Assembly (NCBI GenBank): GCA_004194705.1
Contig: SADC01001303.1
Span: forward strand, 1 to 64,000
DNA length: 64,000 nucleotides
Direction: 5' to 3'
DNA from: Ditylenchus dipsaci
Lineage: Eukaryota > Nematoda > Chromadorea > Rhabditida > Anguinidae
Part shown: positions 46,558 through 57,840 of the stretch, one piece after another
Numbering within the stretch: position 1 is the stretch's first letter
Layout: each line of letters opens with the position of its first letter
Program-made: the position numbers and the translations under genes
Notes under the pieces: model-generated
What the model saw: only the letters and a program-made list of their open reading frames with translations
The model's database searches: none
What the model was told of the DNA's origin: nothing

Positions 46558-47227
46558 GTAAGTTATTACATTTGTACACCATATGGCCAGCCTGAAAAGT
46601 CTTAGACCTGGGTCAAAAATTCAAAAACCATGGCAGATTCACCAATTTTTAAGGATAAGTTTTATTTATTAACTTTAGACTGAGATATTTTGTCAATAAT
46701 TTTTTTATAACTGCCAAATATTGGCCTAACATATACCTTTGCAATTTTAGCAATTATTCCGGGGTTCTTATATGTACTTTTAAAAGATTTGTACTGCACC
46801 CTAAATCTAGCACCCTAGATCTTTAGAAATTTTGAGATTTTACGTCAAAATCTTTATTTTGGGTGTTCAAATCTCAACAAGCACTGAATAAAATGGCACT
46901 TTTTGACTAAAATGACCAAATTGTACTTTATTTGGCAAGATGTACTTTATTTAAAAATTTGAGGTGGCAGCCCTGAATTATTCTGATCCTATGGTATTTC
47001 TATAAAAATTCCAAAAAATCACAGAAAATTGTCATTTTTTCGAACAAAATTTTTTGGACTACCCCCAACTATACTAGCTACAAGGATGGCCTAAGAACAC
47101 TTTTCCGGTTTTTTCGCGACGAATTGGCGGACTATGCCGATTAAGTTTATCAAAAATAGATCCGGGTCTGCTAGACTGTTAAATTCAGCCCTGATTTTTG
47201 CAAAAATTAACTTAAACTAATTCTCAG

Positions 47228-47358
47228 GCAAATGCAACCCCTGTTTCAATCCCTACTGATGCCACTGAGCCTGGACCTTCGACCTCCACAATTGCTGGTG
47301 TGCAAGAGCAGGGTGATGATAATGGAGACAAACCAGTGGAGTCTATAAGCCCTGCAGG
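47228..47358 (+). CDS. large gene exon: Ser/Thr/Pro-rich
   Basis: TCTCAG acceptor to CAGG|GTAAGG donor, phase 0 to 2. Reads ANATPVSIPTDATEPGPSTS and QGDDNGDKPVESISPAG. Confidence 0.6.
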
Positions 47359-47432
47359 GTAAGGAACTCTAGATTTTGTTATTTTTTATAAATTTTTTGT
47401 AATATTTAAGAATGACACTCTCAATTCGGTAG

Positions 47433-47497
47433 ATCTGTTCTGGATGAATTTGTTAGACCCTTCAAAGCCTACTCCACCTGTGTCTGTTACAAGGAGG
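47433..47497 (+). CDS. large gene exon
   Basis: Phase 2 to 1. Reads SVLDEFVRPFKAYSTCVCYK and E before GGAG|GGTGAG-type sequence. Joins exon 47358 in frame. Confidence 0.55.
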
Positions 47498-47548
47498 GTG
47501 AGTTTACAAAAAATATATTTAAAACAGGCAGCAAACCCAACCTTTTAG

Positions 47549-47608
47549 AAGCAAATACGAAGACCCAGACGAACGATGTCTTGTGTCAGAAAAGTTCTTT
47601 CCAGAAAG
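47549..47608 (+). CDS. large gene exon
   Basis: Phase 1 to 1. Reads EANTKTQTNDVLCQKSSFQK before a GTCAGA donor. The phase does not fit the next exon, so an exon or a base may be missing. Confidence 0.45.
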
Positions 47609-47724
47609 GTCAGAAAATTTGAGAAAACCTCCTAATTTATCATAGAGCTCAAACCCCGACACGAAAAAGCTCAAATAGAATTGCGCCTTCTTGAAAAAAT
47701 TCATACCGAAAATTCAAGGCAAAA

Positions 47725-48155
47725 TGTAATTAATTTTTTTGGTGCAAAAAGAATCTTTTTTGGTGCAAATTCTCTTTTTTGCGCAGATTTTGGTTTGCAG
47801 TTTTCTGTTTAATTTTTTGTTAAAGTGAAAGCACCATTTGGTAGCCCTGCGATTCTAGTTTTGATAAAGTATTATTTATTGCAAGATCACTTTAAAAAGT
47901 ATTACAAAAGGTAAAACTATGAACCAAATCGTTTTCCCTGAATTGCTTTATACTTCTACCTTTTTGTGCTATATTTTACAAAGATGTTGCAGTAAATTAT
48001 ATCTCGTTAGAAACTAGAATCGCAGGGCTTCTTGACGGTGTTATCATTTTTGAAAGAAGGTTAAAATTTAAATAGAAAAACGCAAAACCAAAATTTGCGC
48101 CGAAAAAAAGTAAATTTGCACCAAAAAATATCCTTTTTGCACCAAAAAAATGAAT
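47725..48155. mobile_element. palindromic MITE in intron
   Basis: Arms TTTTTTTGGTGCAAAAAGAA, TTTGCGCAGATTTTGGTTT with inverses at 48090-48150. Inner arms GCCCTGCGATTCTAGTTT and AAACTAGAATCGCAGGGC. Confidence 0.7.
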
Positions 48156-48303
48156 ATATAAAGCAAAATGGCAATATAAAATTGTGGTAATTTGAGAGAG
48201 AAACTCAGAATTTTTCCTAATTTTTTTCTTTATAAATTGAAAAAAACCTGGGGTGCATTTTAGTTACAGTATATAAAAATAGTAGAACGTAATAGGAATA
48301 AGT

Positions 48304-48370
48304 ATAGATAGCTCAGTTTCTAGAGCACCGAAAATTGATTATGGTAATTATAGTTCGACTACCACTTGCA
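48304..48370 (+). pseudogene. degenerate tRNA-like sequence
   Basis: TAGATAGCTCAGTTTCTAGAGCA matches a tRNA D-arm and A box; TATAGTTCGACTACCACT matches a T arm and B box. The acceptor stem does not pair well, so this is a tRNA relic or SINE head. Confidence 0.5.
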
Positions 48371-48504
48371 TATTCATTTCTTCAAACATAAATTTTGATT
48401 TTAAATTTTCCGTATTTTCGGTTGTCCCCGCCAATTCAAAAACTCGAAATTGCCATTTTCATCAACGGCGATGGTCCTTTAACAATATAACTTGAGCAAT
48501 TCAG

Positions 48505-48816
48505 ATGTCTTTGCCCTCCCCATCAATTACCAGAAAAAATTACATGAGAAAGCCCTCCGAAGAGCCTGAAGAAGGTGCCCTAAGCACGCCTGACCAAAGA
48601 CATCCATTTAAAAAATGCCAAGAAGAATTGAAACTTGGGAAGTCTGATCAAAAACACTTAGCTGACAAAACACAAGAACAAATTGAGATTGCCTTCCCAG
48701 ACCCCGTACAATCATCCGAAGAAGCCAACAAAGAAGAACATTTTGCCAGCCTCGAGCAGATACTGTCGTCTTCCCCACTTTCAGACCAAACTTACAAAGA
48801 AACTCCTGGTTCATCT
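48505..48816 (+). CDS. large gene exon: charged, Ser-rich
   Basis: TTCAG acceptor right before ATG; TCATCT|GTAAGT donor. Reads MSLPSPSITRKNYMRKPSEE, then KKCQEELKLGKSDQKHLADK and HFASLEQILSSSPLSDQTYK. The ATG right after the acceptor leaves open a second transcript start here. Confidence 0.6.
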
Positions 48817-49447
48817 GTAAGTATATACAGCTTTGGCAATATGAGCTGCCCAAACTTCTTTGTCCTAATTGATTCTATCTACCCACCAAAATATAGCCAG
48901 GAAAAAGGTTGTTGTTGGAATAATTTAGTTACAATCTTTGACTATAGCACAGTATATCAAGCAAAAGAGCAAAAAGTGGTTTATTCCCATATGTCGATGA
49001 AGTTAGAAGAAAAGATGTTGTTATTTTCCTTATTCTATCTCCTTCTTCCTTTTTTCCCTTCTAGCGAGTTGTTATAGCAAAAGCCAATCGATCGGAGTTG
49101 TACTGTGCAGTTTCAACTCCTGTCCAAAAATTTTGCGACAAAAAGACTTGAGCTTATCTTGTGTTATACAGTCAACTAAATTTTTAATACCCAGAAAAAT
49201 TTTCGGGCAATACTTTTATTGTCCAAAAATTTTTTTTGCTCCAAAAACTTTTTTCTGTTTTAAATATACTTTTGTGTTCCAAAATTACTTTTTTCCCCCA
49301 AATATTTTTTGGCGCAAATTGGGGACGGAAAAAAGTATTGCCTATTTTTTGGATTTTAGATCATTTGGGTTTTTTCAATAATTTTAGGCCTAATTACTGA
49401 TTTCATGAAAAAAGCTCGGTTAAAAAACTCGATTATAATACTTTCTT

Positions 49448-49630
49448 AAAATTTTGGCCAAGGTTAAGAACAAGCACCCCACTCGAGTAAAGAACAAGCA
49501 CCCAAAAATCAGCTTGGTCCCCTTGTTGATTTTATAAATTAAAAAAAAAACAAAAGGGGGACCAAGCTGTTTTTTGGGGTGCTTGTTCTTTACTCGAGTG
49601 GGGTGCTTGTTCGTTACCTGTGCCAAATTT
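49448..49630. mobile_element. palindromic MITE in intron
   Basis: Arms AAGAACAAGCACCCCACTCG and CGAGTGGGGTGCTTGTTC, with inner AGCTTGGTCCCC and GGGGACCAAGCT. Confidence 0.75.
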
Positions 49631-49688
49631 TTGCTAATTTTTGTTGACGGCGTTAATTCAAAAGAAAATAACATGCTTAATTTTTCAG

Positions 49689-50108
49689 AATAGTGGGGAC
49701 CAGACAATGTATTCGCTTCGTTCTTCCACTGGATCTTCTCTGCAATCAATTGGATCTTCAAGAAGGTCCAGTGTCAGAATTCAACAGCAACGCAAAAGCA
49801 CTGAGAGTACCAGCAGTAATACAGGCAGTGTCACACGATCCAAGAGCATTGGGATTGAGCAGTCCAGTGGAGCATGTCGAACACCTAGCCATGACGTCAA
49901 GGGCGAGATCAGTTCTACTCCAAGAAGGTCTACCCGAGTGGTCACTGTATGCCCTTCACCCAGCAGCTCTGAAAGACGAAGGAGTGTGAGACTAAGAAGC
50001 TTGGCAAACTCGAGCGCCGACAAGTTCTTGACAAGCCCCAGGTCTGATGTATCCAGCAAATCAGAAAGTAGGGATGAGCGCGAATCGTCCACATCATCTG
50101 CTAATATG
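49689..50108 (+). CDS. large gene exon: Ser/Arg-rich
   Basis: TTTCAG acceptor to ATG|GTGAGT donor, phase 0 at both ends, 140 codons without a stop. Reads NSGDQTMYSLRSSTGSSLQS, RRSSVRIQQQRKSTESTSSN, STPRRSTRVVTVCPSPSSSE. A basic, phosphorylatable disordered region is likely. Joins exon 53995 in phase across T10. Confidence 0.7.
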
Positions 50109-50800
50109 GTGAGTTTTTTTCTCTAAGAGAGCTTTCTTGTCAGCTTTGAAAGTCTCGTATGGCGATTGAAGCTAAGATATTGACTGTTTAAAAACTTCAG
50201 TACAACCTCTTTTATGTCAAAAAGGAGCCATTTGGTCTATAGCCCGACTAGATTCACCCCCTCCCCACCCATGATACACTTATGGATACGGTCGAAATCA
50301 TTCATTACAATTTTTTTTGTCAAAAATCCTGGTGGTAGGGGTGGGCATGTTGTCTATAGCCCGGGTAGACTTTCCCCCTCCCTGGATAAGCTTATGGATA
50401 CAGTTAACACTGTATTTTAGGTCACCGTGGGGACCGGTTATAAGGTGTTTATATAGAACTGAACGTTATGAGGGGTGCTCGTTCAGGGTACTGCAAAAGG
50501 TCCTAAAGCCTTTAAAATAGGACTATTTTAGGACTAAAAAGTCCTGAAATAGTCCTATTCTTTTCAAAAATAGGACTAGTCCTAAATTCAAAAATAGTCC
50601 TAAAATAGGACTATTTCAAAAAATAGTCCTAAAATAGGACTATTTTCAAAATAACGGGTGGTCAAAAAGTTCCCGATGGATTTTCAAAGCTTCATTTTTT
50701 ATCATTTTCTTATCATATCTCTGATCTGTTGATACCATTTTGTAGCCCTGAAACTCCTCTTTCATTTGATATATCATTCTACTAATACAGTTTAACAAAT

Positions 50801-51150
50801 ATGGCTGACCTACGCGCTGGAATAGTTAGACTGCATCAGCAAGGTTACAAGGTGATGGAAATAAGTCGCATGCTCAACTGTGCCCAATCAACTGTCTCGG
50901 ATGCCATCAAGCGATTTACGGAGACAGGCAGCAATTAATACAGACCAAGAAGCGGGCGCCCATCAACTGCTTTGACGGAGGAAAACATCCAACTGATAGC
51001 CGACAGGATTTGCTACTGCAACGACCATGAAGAAGGCCACATCCACTCCCAATCAGACTCCAACTCCCCCGACTTGAATGTGATGGACTACTTTGAATGG
51101 CCGTACTTGCAGTCCAAAGCATGCTCCAAGCCACACAAGTCAATTGCTCC
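50801..51150 (+). pseudogene. Tc1/mariner transposase with internal deletion
   Basis: Starts ATG: ADLRAGIVRLHQQGYKVMEI, SRMLNCAQSTVSDAIKRFTE, TGSN, stop, YRPRSGRPSTALTEENIQL. This is the paired HTH and GRP linker of Tc1-type transposases. It then jumps to SNSPDLNVMDYFEWPYLQSK, the third catalytic Asp region (normally some 150 residues further on). The middle of the DDE domain is gone and a TAA interrupts the linker. Confidence 0.8.
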
Positions 51151-51337
51151 ATTTTTTACAGTTTTCTCTAGGCAAACCTTTTTTCGGGGAGAAATTTGGA
51201 TTGGTGCAATTCAAATTGGTCCAATTGAGATTAGAAAAATTCAAATTGTTGCAAATTGTCTGTAAAAAATGAAAATTGAGATGAAAATTTTTATTTCCCA
51301 ATTTTCATCCTGTATAATCTGTTTTCAGCTCTCAAAA

Positions 51338-52070
51338 ATGTCAAAAGCTTTTGTTGGCAAGCCCGCGTCTGTGGATGCTGTGGTTGGAAAAGACTTCAAG
51401 CGTCTATCGTTAGTTGATTTCCAAGGTAAGTATGTCGTGCTCTGTTCTACCTGCTGGAATTGTAAGTCTTTTCATTACTATTTCATGCCTTGTTTCTGTT
51501 TTCAAATTGTAGCACTTTTGTCTGGCCTACGGAGATTGTTAGCTCTTCAGTTCATTACGATGATTTCGTCGCCCTCAACTCTGTGGTTCTCGCTGATTCG
51601 ACTTATTCAAAGTTCTGCCATCTGGAGCGAAGCAACAAGTTTAGTAAGAATTATGGTCTCGGTGAAGTGAAGATCCTGCTGATCGCTCATACGAACCCAA
51701 GCTGTGCACAGATTATGGAGTGCCCAAGGAAGACGAGGGAGTCAATTATCGGTGAGCTTGTTTTAGTTTCTCCTAATAACCAGTGCTCTATTTTATGCTC
51801 TATTTTCAGTGGCCTCTTCATTGTCGACCCTGAGGAATTCGTGCGCCAGATTTTTCAATTTTAATTCTCAGTGCAGGAAGAGCTTCGTCTGATTCAGGTA
51901 AATTTTGTACTATTGATGATACCTGAATTTTTTTTCAAGCAATATTCTTCTTTGTCTAGGATTTCGAAACCGCCGAGGAGCATGAAGAAGTCTGTCCAGT
52001 CAATTAGATGCGAGGAGGAGACACGATTAAACTGAAAAACATCCAGAAGTGCTTCGGCAAGCATTCTTGA
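51338..52070 (+). pseudogene. 2-Cys peroxiredoxin pseudogene with introns
   Basis: Peroxiredoxins reduce peroxides through a peroxidatic Cys in FTFVCPTE and a resolving Cys in EVCP. Here FVGKPASVDAVVGKDFKRLS and LVDFQGKYVVL are followed by an intron, then TFVWPTEIVSSSVHYDDF, so the peroxidatic Cys codon is TGG (Trp, 51523-51525). Later pieces read GLGEVKILLIAHTNPSCAQI, GLFIVDPEEFVRQIFQF and EEVCPVN, then TAG (52005-52007), then MRGGDTIKLKNIQKCFGKHS and a stop. A one-base frame change also occurs at the first intron junction. Introns survive, so it came from genomic DNA, not mRNA. It lies inside T10. Confidence 0.85.
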
Positions 52071-52580
52071 TTGATTACCGTATAACCTCTATAAACGGGC
52101 ATGCCCGTTTAATTTTCAACCCTAAAAAATCGAAAAAAAAAATAGTTTGATTTTGAGGTTTTTGGGTACTCAAAAAAATCTAAAAAGCGGAATCAACTAA
52201 GAGTGTGTCTTCACTGTTCTTGAGTCTTTTTGAAATAAACAAGGTATCGACTAGCTTTTTACCAAATTATTCTTGTGTTGTTGACATCGAACCTGGAATT
52301 ATACTTGCGTGAGCAAGCAAATAGCGTTCGGAAAGAGGTCATTATACGTTGTAAACGTCTTTATGGTGACCACCCGCTGAAGTTTAGGTGGTTTTTATAT
52401 GTTTGGAAATTTTTGGGTGGTTTTCAGTGGGTTTGAGCTATTCTAAGTGGTTATGAGTGGAAGAAAGCCGGAAAACTCAAACAGCTTAGTAAAGTTAAAG
52501 GGAGACTTTCATATATGCATCGCCATAAGTCACAGGTTCGACCCATGAAAAGTTTTGAAATTGTAAATGGAAAATGGCCT

Positions 52581-52773
52581 TACAGTCAAACCTCTATATA
52601 GTGACACTCCAATACAGTGACACACTTCCAATATAGTGACACCCTAAGATCAGTCAGTCTAATTTTGGCTTAAATAAAATGACTAAATTGACACTCCAAT
52701 ATAGTGCCACTCCAGTATAGTGACACCTGAAAGCCGGTCCCAAGGGGTGTCACTATATCGAGGTTTGACTGTA
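52581..52773. mobile_element. P8: TA-flanked pogo-like MITE
   Basis: Starts TACAGTCAAACCTCTATATA and ends ATATCGAGGTTTGACTGTA; interior repeats of AATATAGTGACAC. Nested in T10. Confidence 0.8.
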
Positions 52774-52844
52774 ACTCTAAGCTGTTACTCTAATCCTAGT
52801 CGAAAAATGAGGGGGTGAGAGATGATTAGAGGGTGGGAGAGGAG

Positions 52845-52985
52845 GTCCGCTCTCCATAGCGTCCGGCTGTGAATAGTTCAATACTATGACTCTCTCCATT
52901 GCGTCCGCTCTTCATTGCATCCAGCTCTCCATTGCGTCCGGGTCGGGCCGGCCCAGCCCGGACGCAATGGAGAGCGTCGACTGTA
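52845..52985. repeat. CTCTCCATTGCGTCCG repeat
   Basis: Several GC-rich copies of CTCTCCATTGCGTCCG-like units and one inverse (CGGACGCAATGGAGAGCG), ending GTCGACTGTATA as P-type elements do. Probably a one-ended P-type element. Confidence 0.45.
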
Positions 52986-53488
52986 TATCCAACAAAATCA
53001 TCAGCATTGGGTTTCACAGCATCTGGAGATTTGAATGTCGAAAATACCTGAAGATGAGTGAATTTGGAATCAGATTAAATAACTTTCGCTAGGTAGCCTC
53101 TTGAAGTTGACGTGCTCCGGCAGTTACGTTACATAGGCCTAGCCATACTGGTGCCGAATCACGAAGGCACATAGAGAGTGACACTTTGAACACATACAGC
53201 CTGACAAATTCCATAATTGACCCAAAGACAAAAATTGGGAGTTGATGTTACGTGCATTGACGACTTTCTCAAGCCGTATGAAGTTTACATGCGAGTTGTG
53301 TCAAAATTAAAAATTTATCTGACCATCGAACCCAAAATCACAAATAGAAGAGACTCTAAGAGACTGTCTAATAGTTAAAGGGACAATGACTCAGCCAAAA
53401 AAATAAGCCTATCAAAATTCTCAATTGAGTCTGTGATATTTACGCGAAAACAAGAAAATAGATCATCAGTAATGTATAACCAAATAAG

Positions 53489-53608
53489 CTGCAAAAAACG
53501 TTAATCGACTGCAAAAAACGTTAATCAACTGCAAAAAACGTATATCAGCTGCAAAAAAACGTAAATCAGTTGCGAAAAAACGTTATTCAGCTGCAGAAAA
53601 AAGGTTAG
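53489..53608. repeat. CTGCAAAAAACGTTAATCA minisatellite
   Basis: About five imperfect units of 20-24 bp inside T10 near its right array. Confidence 0.75.
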
Positions 53609-53994
53609 CCCAGAAAAAAGTGTAAAAAATGTACAAAAAATTAATAAAAGATACAATAAAAATGCAAAATTCGAATGCAAAATTAGAATTCTTCTCAGAA
53701 AAAATAGTCCTAAAGTAGGACTATTTTCAAAATAGTCCTATTTTAGGACTATTTTGAAATAGTCCTATTTTAGGACCTTTTAAAATAGTCCTATTTTAGG
53801 ACTATTTTAGGACCACATAGTCCTAAAAATAGTCCTATTTAGGACCTTTTGCAGTTCCCTGTGCTCGTTGCATACAGTTCTGACTGGGAATAAGCACTCA
53901 TAAAAAGCACCAAAATTTTCAAAAAAGGCACCACCGGCTATCATTGAAGCCGTTTTCTGTAATTTCATTCATTGCAGCAATACCGATATTTCAG

Positions 53995-54297
53995 ACAGTA
54001 TTTCTGCTAGATGGAGTCAAGGACAATGCCGTCATGCGACCACCACCAGTCTACCGTCTCCCAAAGCTGAAAAAGTGTTGGGTATACTGTGAACGCTTCA
54101 ACGATGACGAACGTTTCATCTGCAAATACCAACAACAACAGCTGAAACAGCCGGACGAGATCGCCAATCTGTGTTTTGCTCGTCGCAGAAATGGCCTTCC
54201 TCCAGCTGTGGGATCTCGGAAGTCAGAACGGCTCAACTCCAGCAATGATTCAGTGTCTGGCATACCGCCTCCAGTCATCATTCGCAAAACTAGCAAT
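53995..54297 (+). CDS. large gene exon: Cys-containing region
   Basis: TTTCAG acceptor, AAT|GTAGGC donor, phase 0. Reads RPPPVYRLPKLKKCWVYCER, FNDDERFICKYQQQQLKQPD, EIANLCFARRRNGLPPAVGS. Four Cys spaced along the first half could chelate zinc, but no named family is recognised. Confidence 0.65.
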
Positions 54298-54349
54298 GTA
54301 GGCTTCAGTCCACTTATCCTACAAAAACTGAATTAAAACTTTTTTGTAG

Positions 54350-54567
54350 GCCATTTCCCCAACTAGTAATGGACCATCAGCAATTAGCAGCCACATCCAG
54401 TTGCGCACCTCCACACACTGCCTGTTGTGTGACCAGGAGTGCAAGGGCACCCAGAGCTATCGCTACCACAAGCTGACTAAGCACCAGGAATTTATTGGAG
54501 AAACCATCTCGGTCAATCGCTATCTGAAGAGAATGACCCCCAAGGAGTTGCGTCAACTGCTTTACAC
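54350..54567 (+). CDS. large gene exon: C2H2 zinc finger
   Basis: Follows exon 53995 in phase. Reads ISSHIQLRTSTHCLLCDQEC then KGTQSYRYHKLTKHQEF. C-x2-C-x12-H-x4-H is a C2H2 finger. A basic, Leu-rich helix follows (RYLKRMTPKELRQLLYT). DNA binding in the nucleus is the usual role. Confidence 0.75.
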
Positions 54568-55121
54568 GTAAGATATTTTCCTTTAAAATTTAAAGTGTGA
54601 AATTATCTGTTTTGACAACTATGAAGCAGTCCCCATAGTAACTTACCTGATTTTCGACTCAATTAAAGAATGGTGCCCCCCCCCAGTTGAGTTTGAAAAG
54701 AAAATCAACGGAGAGGACCAAGGCACATTTGTAGGGTGAAGGTGGGAGATGGAAGTAGGTGGGTTATTCTTTATGTGAACCCTGACTTTCACATGTTTTC
54801 AGACCAAAATTTATAATTTAACTTGTAGACATCTTGTATTTTAAAAAAAATCTGGAAACATCTTGAGAACAAAAATTACTGAAGTTCACATAATTTTTTT
54901 TAGAAATCAGCAAAAGTGTTCAAAAGTATGATAAAAAGCACCGTTCTTGATTCTTTTTGGAATTTTTGAAAATTATTCTTAGCTTTTCATAGTTAAATTG
55001 AAGCCGAAACGCCTGAGCTTAGAATAACTAAAAGCCCCAATGTTTTTTAACGAAATCGCAAAAACAAGGCTTTCACATGACTGATCGTAAAAAGAAATAT
55101 AATAATTAGACAAAATATAAA

Positions 55122-55200
55122 CGTACCGTATTTCCTCCAATAGACCGCCGGTGGGTTTAATTTTCAAATCCCATCCACCACCAAGCCCCTCCTCTAAGGT
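55122..55200 (+). mobile_element. C7: one-ended C-type repeat in intron
   Basis: Starts TACCGTATTTCCTCCAATAG; the other end is not clear. Confidence 0.4.
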
Positions 55201-55555
55201 CGGAATATTTTAAGTTAATTTCGAGATTTTTTTGATGCTCGACCAAATCGGTATTAAAAAGGATGTCGCATTACCGGAATTTCGTTTTAGGTGTCAGAAT
55301 TTAAGGGCTTTTAAAAACGACCGCTAAAATTGGAATCCTTAAGATAGTTGACACCAGACTGTCAAAACATCATTTTCAAAAGCCTTCGAAAATTGGGGTA
55401 AAAAAGTGTCGGACCCTAGGCGGAAACGAACTCGAGGGGGTGTCGGGTTATCGGCACTTAAACTGTAATTGTCCAAAAGAATTACGATTTTCCTGCAGTT
55501 GTTTGTCAAAAAATAAACTCGCAATTGTTTAAGGTGTGAAATCTGTCCATCGCAG

Positions 55556-55874
55556 CACAAAACCATCGATGACTGGGTGCACCATAAAGAGATCACCCAC
55601 CCTCAATTGCTGTTGGAGCCAAATCCGAATAGAAATGAAATCGGAGGAGTGGAAGAGTCAGCCAGACAAATAATTGAACGCATTCTGAGCACTGAGCCGT
55701 TAGCGAGTGGCAAGCGCTTAAACAACAGCACCTTCTCGATTCAATCCTCTTCACCAGAATTTAGTGGAGAGAACACAGGTAGCGTGTTAAGAACGTCTAG
55801 AGTGACCATCAGTAGCAGCGAGTTCTCGAGTCCTGAGTCTGGAGATAAGCATCTGGATCTTGCTCTCCAGAAAG
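55556..55874 (+). CDS. large gene exon: Ser-rich
   Basis: CGCAG acceptor. The long frame reads HKTIDDWVHHKEITHPQLLL, GVEESARQIIERILSTEPLA, FSIQSSSPEFSGENTGSVLR. A donor at AAAG|GTGTAC (phase 1) would join exon 61321; read-through instead stops at 55933. The incoming phase does not match exon 54567 (one base off). Confidence 0.5.
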
Positions 55875-56077
55875 GTGTACTACAAATGAAGAAGATCAGG
55901 ATGGCAATCAAATGTATCAATGGCAACCTATAGAAAACGTCGGACATACAGGTTGTGGTTTCTGAATAAAATTATAGAAAGAAGCAAAAGGCTCAGAAAT
56001 TTGTAAAAAGTGAAAACAAGTTTATTTTTCCATGGCATGTTTTGGTGTATGGGCGTACGCATACAAGTGAAAAGTTT

Positions 56078-57840
56078 GGCATAGGGGCGTTTGAGTTATG
56101 GCGTGCAAAAGGGCACAAAGTAACTCAAACGACTTATTATGGACGTTTGAGTTACTTTGTGCCCTTTTGCACAAAGTAACTGAAACGTCTTAAAATTTAT
56201 ATTTGCGATATTTGTTTGTTTTCGATTTCTTTTTCTCTTTCGTTACTCTTTGCAAATGTCTATGTCTTCTCCAGACGTCTTCTTCCTCGACCGATGGAAA
56301 TACTGCTGGTCCTGAACCAATCAAACCTATTTCTATGTACTGTTCGGGAATTTTCTGTGCAAAGTTTCGCAAACTTTTCAGTTCTGATATATTCGCAAAC
56401 ATCTATATGCCAAAAGGTCTCATCCCTGATGAGCAGTGCAGACTGCACTAATTTCACCTGTCAAAATAATGTTTGCACTGATCGCCGTGAATTCTACCAA
56501 GTTTTTTAGTTGTTGAAGTTTTGCGCATCAAGCTCCCGAAGATCAATAAAGAGGTGTGTTTCTCTTGCGTTTTCTTGCCATCGAACTAATTGCAACTGTT
56601 TTCAGGTGGTTCATCGTACTGCAACTGCAGCAAGCCTGGACACATGTCTTGCGAATGCCCTCAGCCTCGAAATGGTGGTGGCGGAGGTCGTCGTCGCTAC
56701 AAGTGCCAGGAAACCGTCCATATGAGTCGTGAATGCTCTCATTGTCAGCGCTAATCAAGAGAATCTTGCTCGTTATTGTTAAACCACTGTTCTCATGTTT
56801 GCATTGTCTCGTTGTTTGGCATTTGCGCTGATGAAATAAAACCATCCTGTCTTAATGTAATCCTGGCCAGTTTCAGGTAACGGGTATATTTTTAAGTACC
56901 TGCCAAAGGTTGGCCACTTCGCAGCCAGCACACTCTTCATCACAAATGATAGAAAAAAAAGTCTGCGTGCCCTCCTAAGTGAATAAGAGCCGGTATTCCG
57001 AAAATGGTAGTATTAAGGTTGTGAACAAACGGCCATAAAATTTGAAAAAGTGTACCAGGTTATAATTGTACCTACTCATACTTTGTACGACTTGTACCGA
57101 ATTATAGTAACCCTTTTCAAAATAGATAAGTTACAGAATAATGATTTTTGACAACCAAAAAAATTATTCAATGGATATACAACAACAATTGGAACAATGA
57201 TGACGATTTTTGGTAAATAGGAGAGCTGGTTCACAAGATCCAGAAAGGCTGCGTACCGAGAGAGGAAACTTTTCACCAGTCGGTATCACACCATCTCCTT
57301 GCTGGAATTCTGGAATAAAAAGACGTTCAATTTGTGATTTGAAACCTTAACACAGGTGGTAGATAACTAATGCCAGCAATTTATCTTTCATCTCCATTCA
57401 CCTTTGAACAATTTTTAGGTACCTAAGAAGTGGAATTAAGGTGTTCAGGAATTTTCACTCAAATCAAACATGTTGAAAGATGATTTCAACAACACAGAGG
57501 ATCAAGCTAAAACTGAGACATTCGCAATTACATCAGAACTGAAAAATTTGCGAAACTTTGCACAGAAAATTCCCGAACAGTACATAGAAATAGGTTTGAT
57601 TGGTTCAGGACCAGCAGTATTTCCATCGGTCGAGAAGAAGACGTCTGGAGAAGACATAGACATTTGCAAAGAGTAACGAAAGAGAAAAAGAAATCGAAAA
57701 CAAACAAATATCGCAAATATAAATTTAAGACGTTTCAGTTACTTTGTGCAAAAGGGCACAAAGTAACTCAAACGTCCATAATAAGTCGTTTGAGTTACTT
57801 TGTGCCCTTTTGCACGCCATAACTCAAATGACTACGCACC
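56078..57840. mobile_element. T11: MULE-like element with captured CCHC gene
   Basis: Ends GGCATAGGGGCGTTTGAGTT and AACTCAAATGACTACGCACC; arms about 330 bp carry three or more GTTACTTTGTGCCCTTTTGC units. GAAAAGTTT is duplicated at 56069-56077 and 57841-57849. The arms also share a coding-like stretch (minus strand on the left, plus on the right) with NLRNFAQKIPEQYIEIGLIG and SGPAVFPSVE. The interior is unique and carries a zinc-knuckle gene fragment. Confidence 0.9.
56513..56754 (+). pseudogene. captured CCHC zinc-knuckle (CNBP-like) gene fragment
   Basis: A short exon before a GTGTGT donor, then TTTTCAG (56605) and an exon reading GSSYCNCSKPGHMSCECPQP, RNGGGGGRRRYKCQETVHMS, RECSHCQR, stop at 56752. 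Canonical knuckles are CxxCxxxxHxxxxC. The first has YCNC for CxNC and the second has RYKC for CYKC, so each lost one Cys; an RG-rich linker joins them. An AATAAA lies at about 56835. Retained intron and poly(A) signal mean genomic capture. Proteins of this type bind single-stranded nucleic acid. Confidence 0.65.

Larger units (their letters stand above)
50484..53861. mobile_element. T10: 3.4 kb element, CAGGG ends, TAGTCCTATTTTAGGAC arrays
   Basis: Left CAGGGTACTGCAAAAGGTCC and right GGACCTTTTGCAGTTCCCTG, followed inward by arrays of AAAATAGTCCTAAAATAGGA. TGCTCGTT is duplicated at 50476-50483 and 53862-53869. CAGGG ends with an 8 bp duplication fit hAT; the repeat-array ends resemble the T elements. 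It holds a Tc1 relic, a peroxiredoxin pseudogene, P8 and a minisatellite, and sits in an intron of the large gene. Confidence 0.88.

Noticed and set aside
52826..53092. Short frames around 52826-53092
   Set aside because: Built on the CTCTCCATTGCGTCCG repeat; no independent coding evidence.
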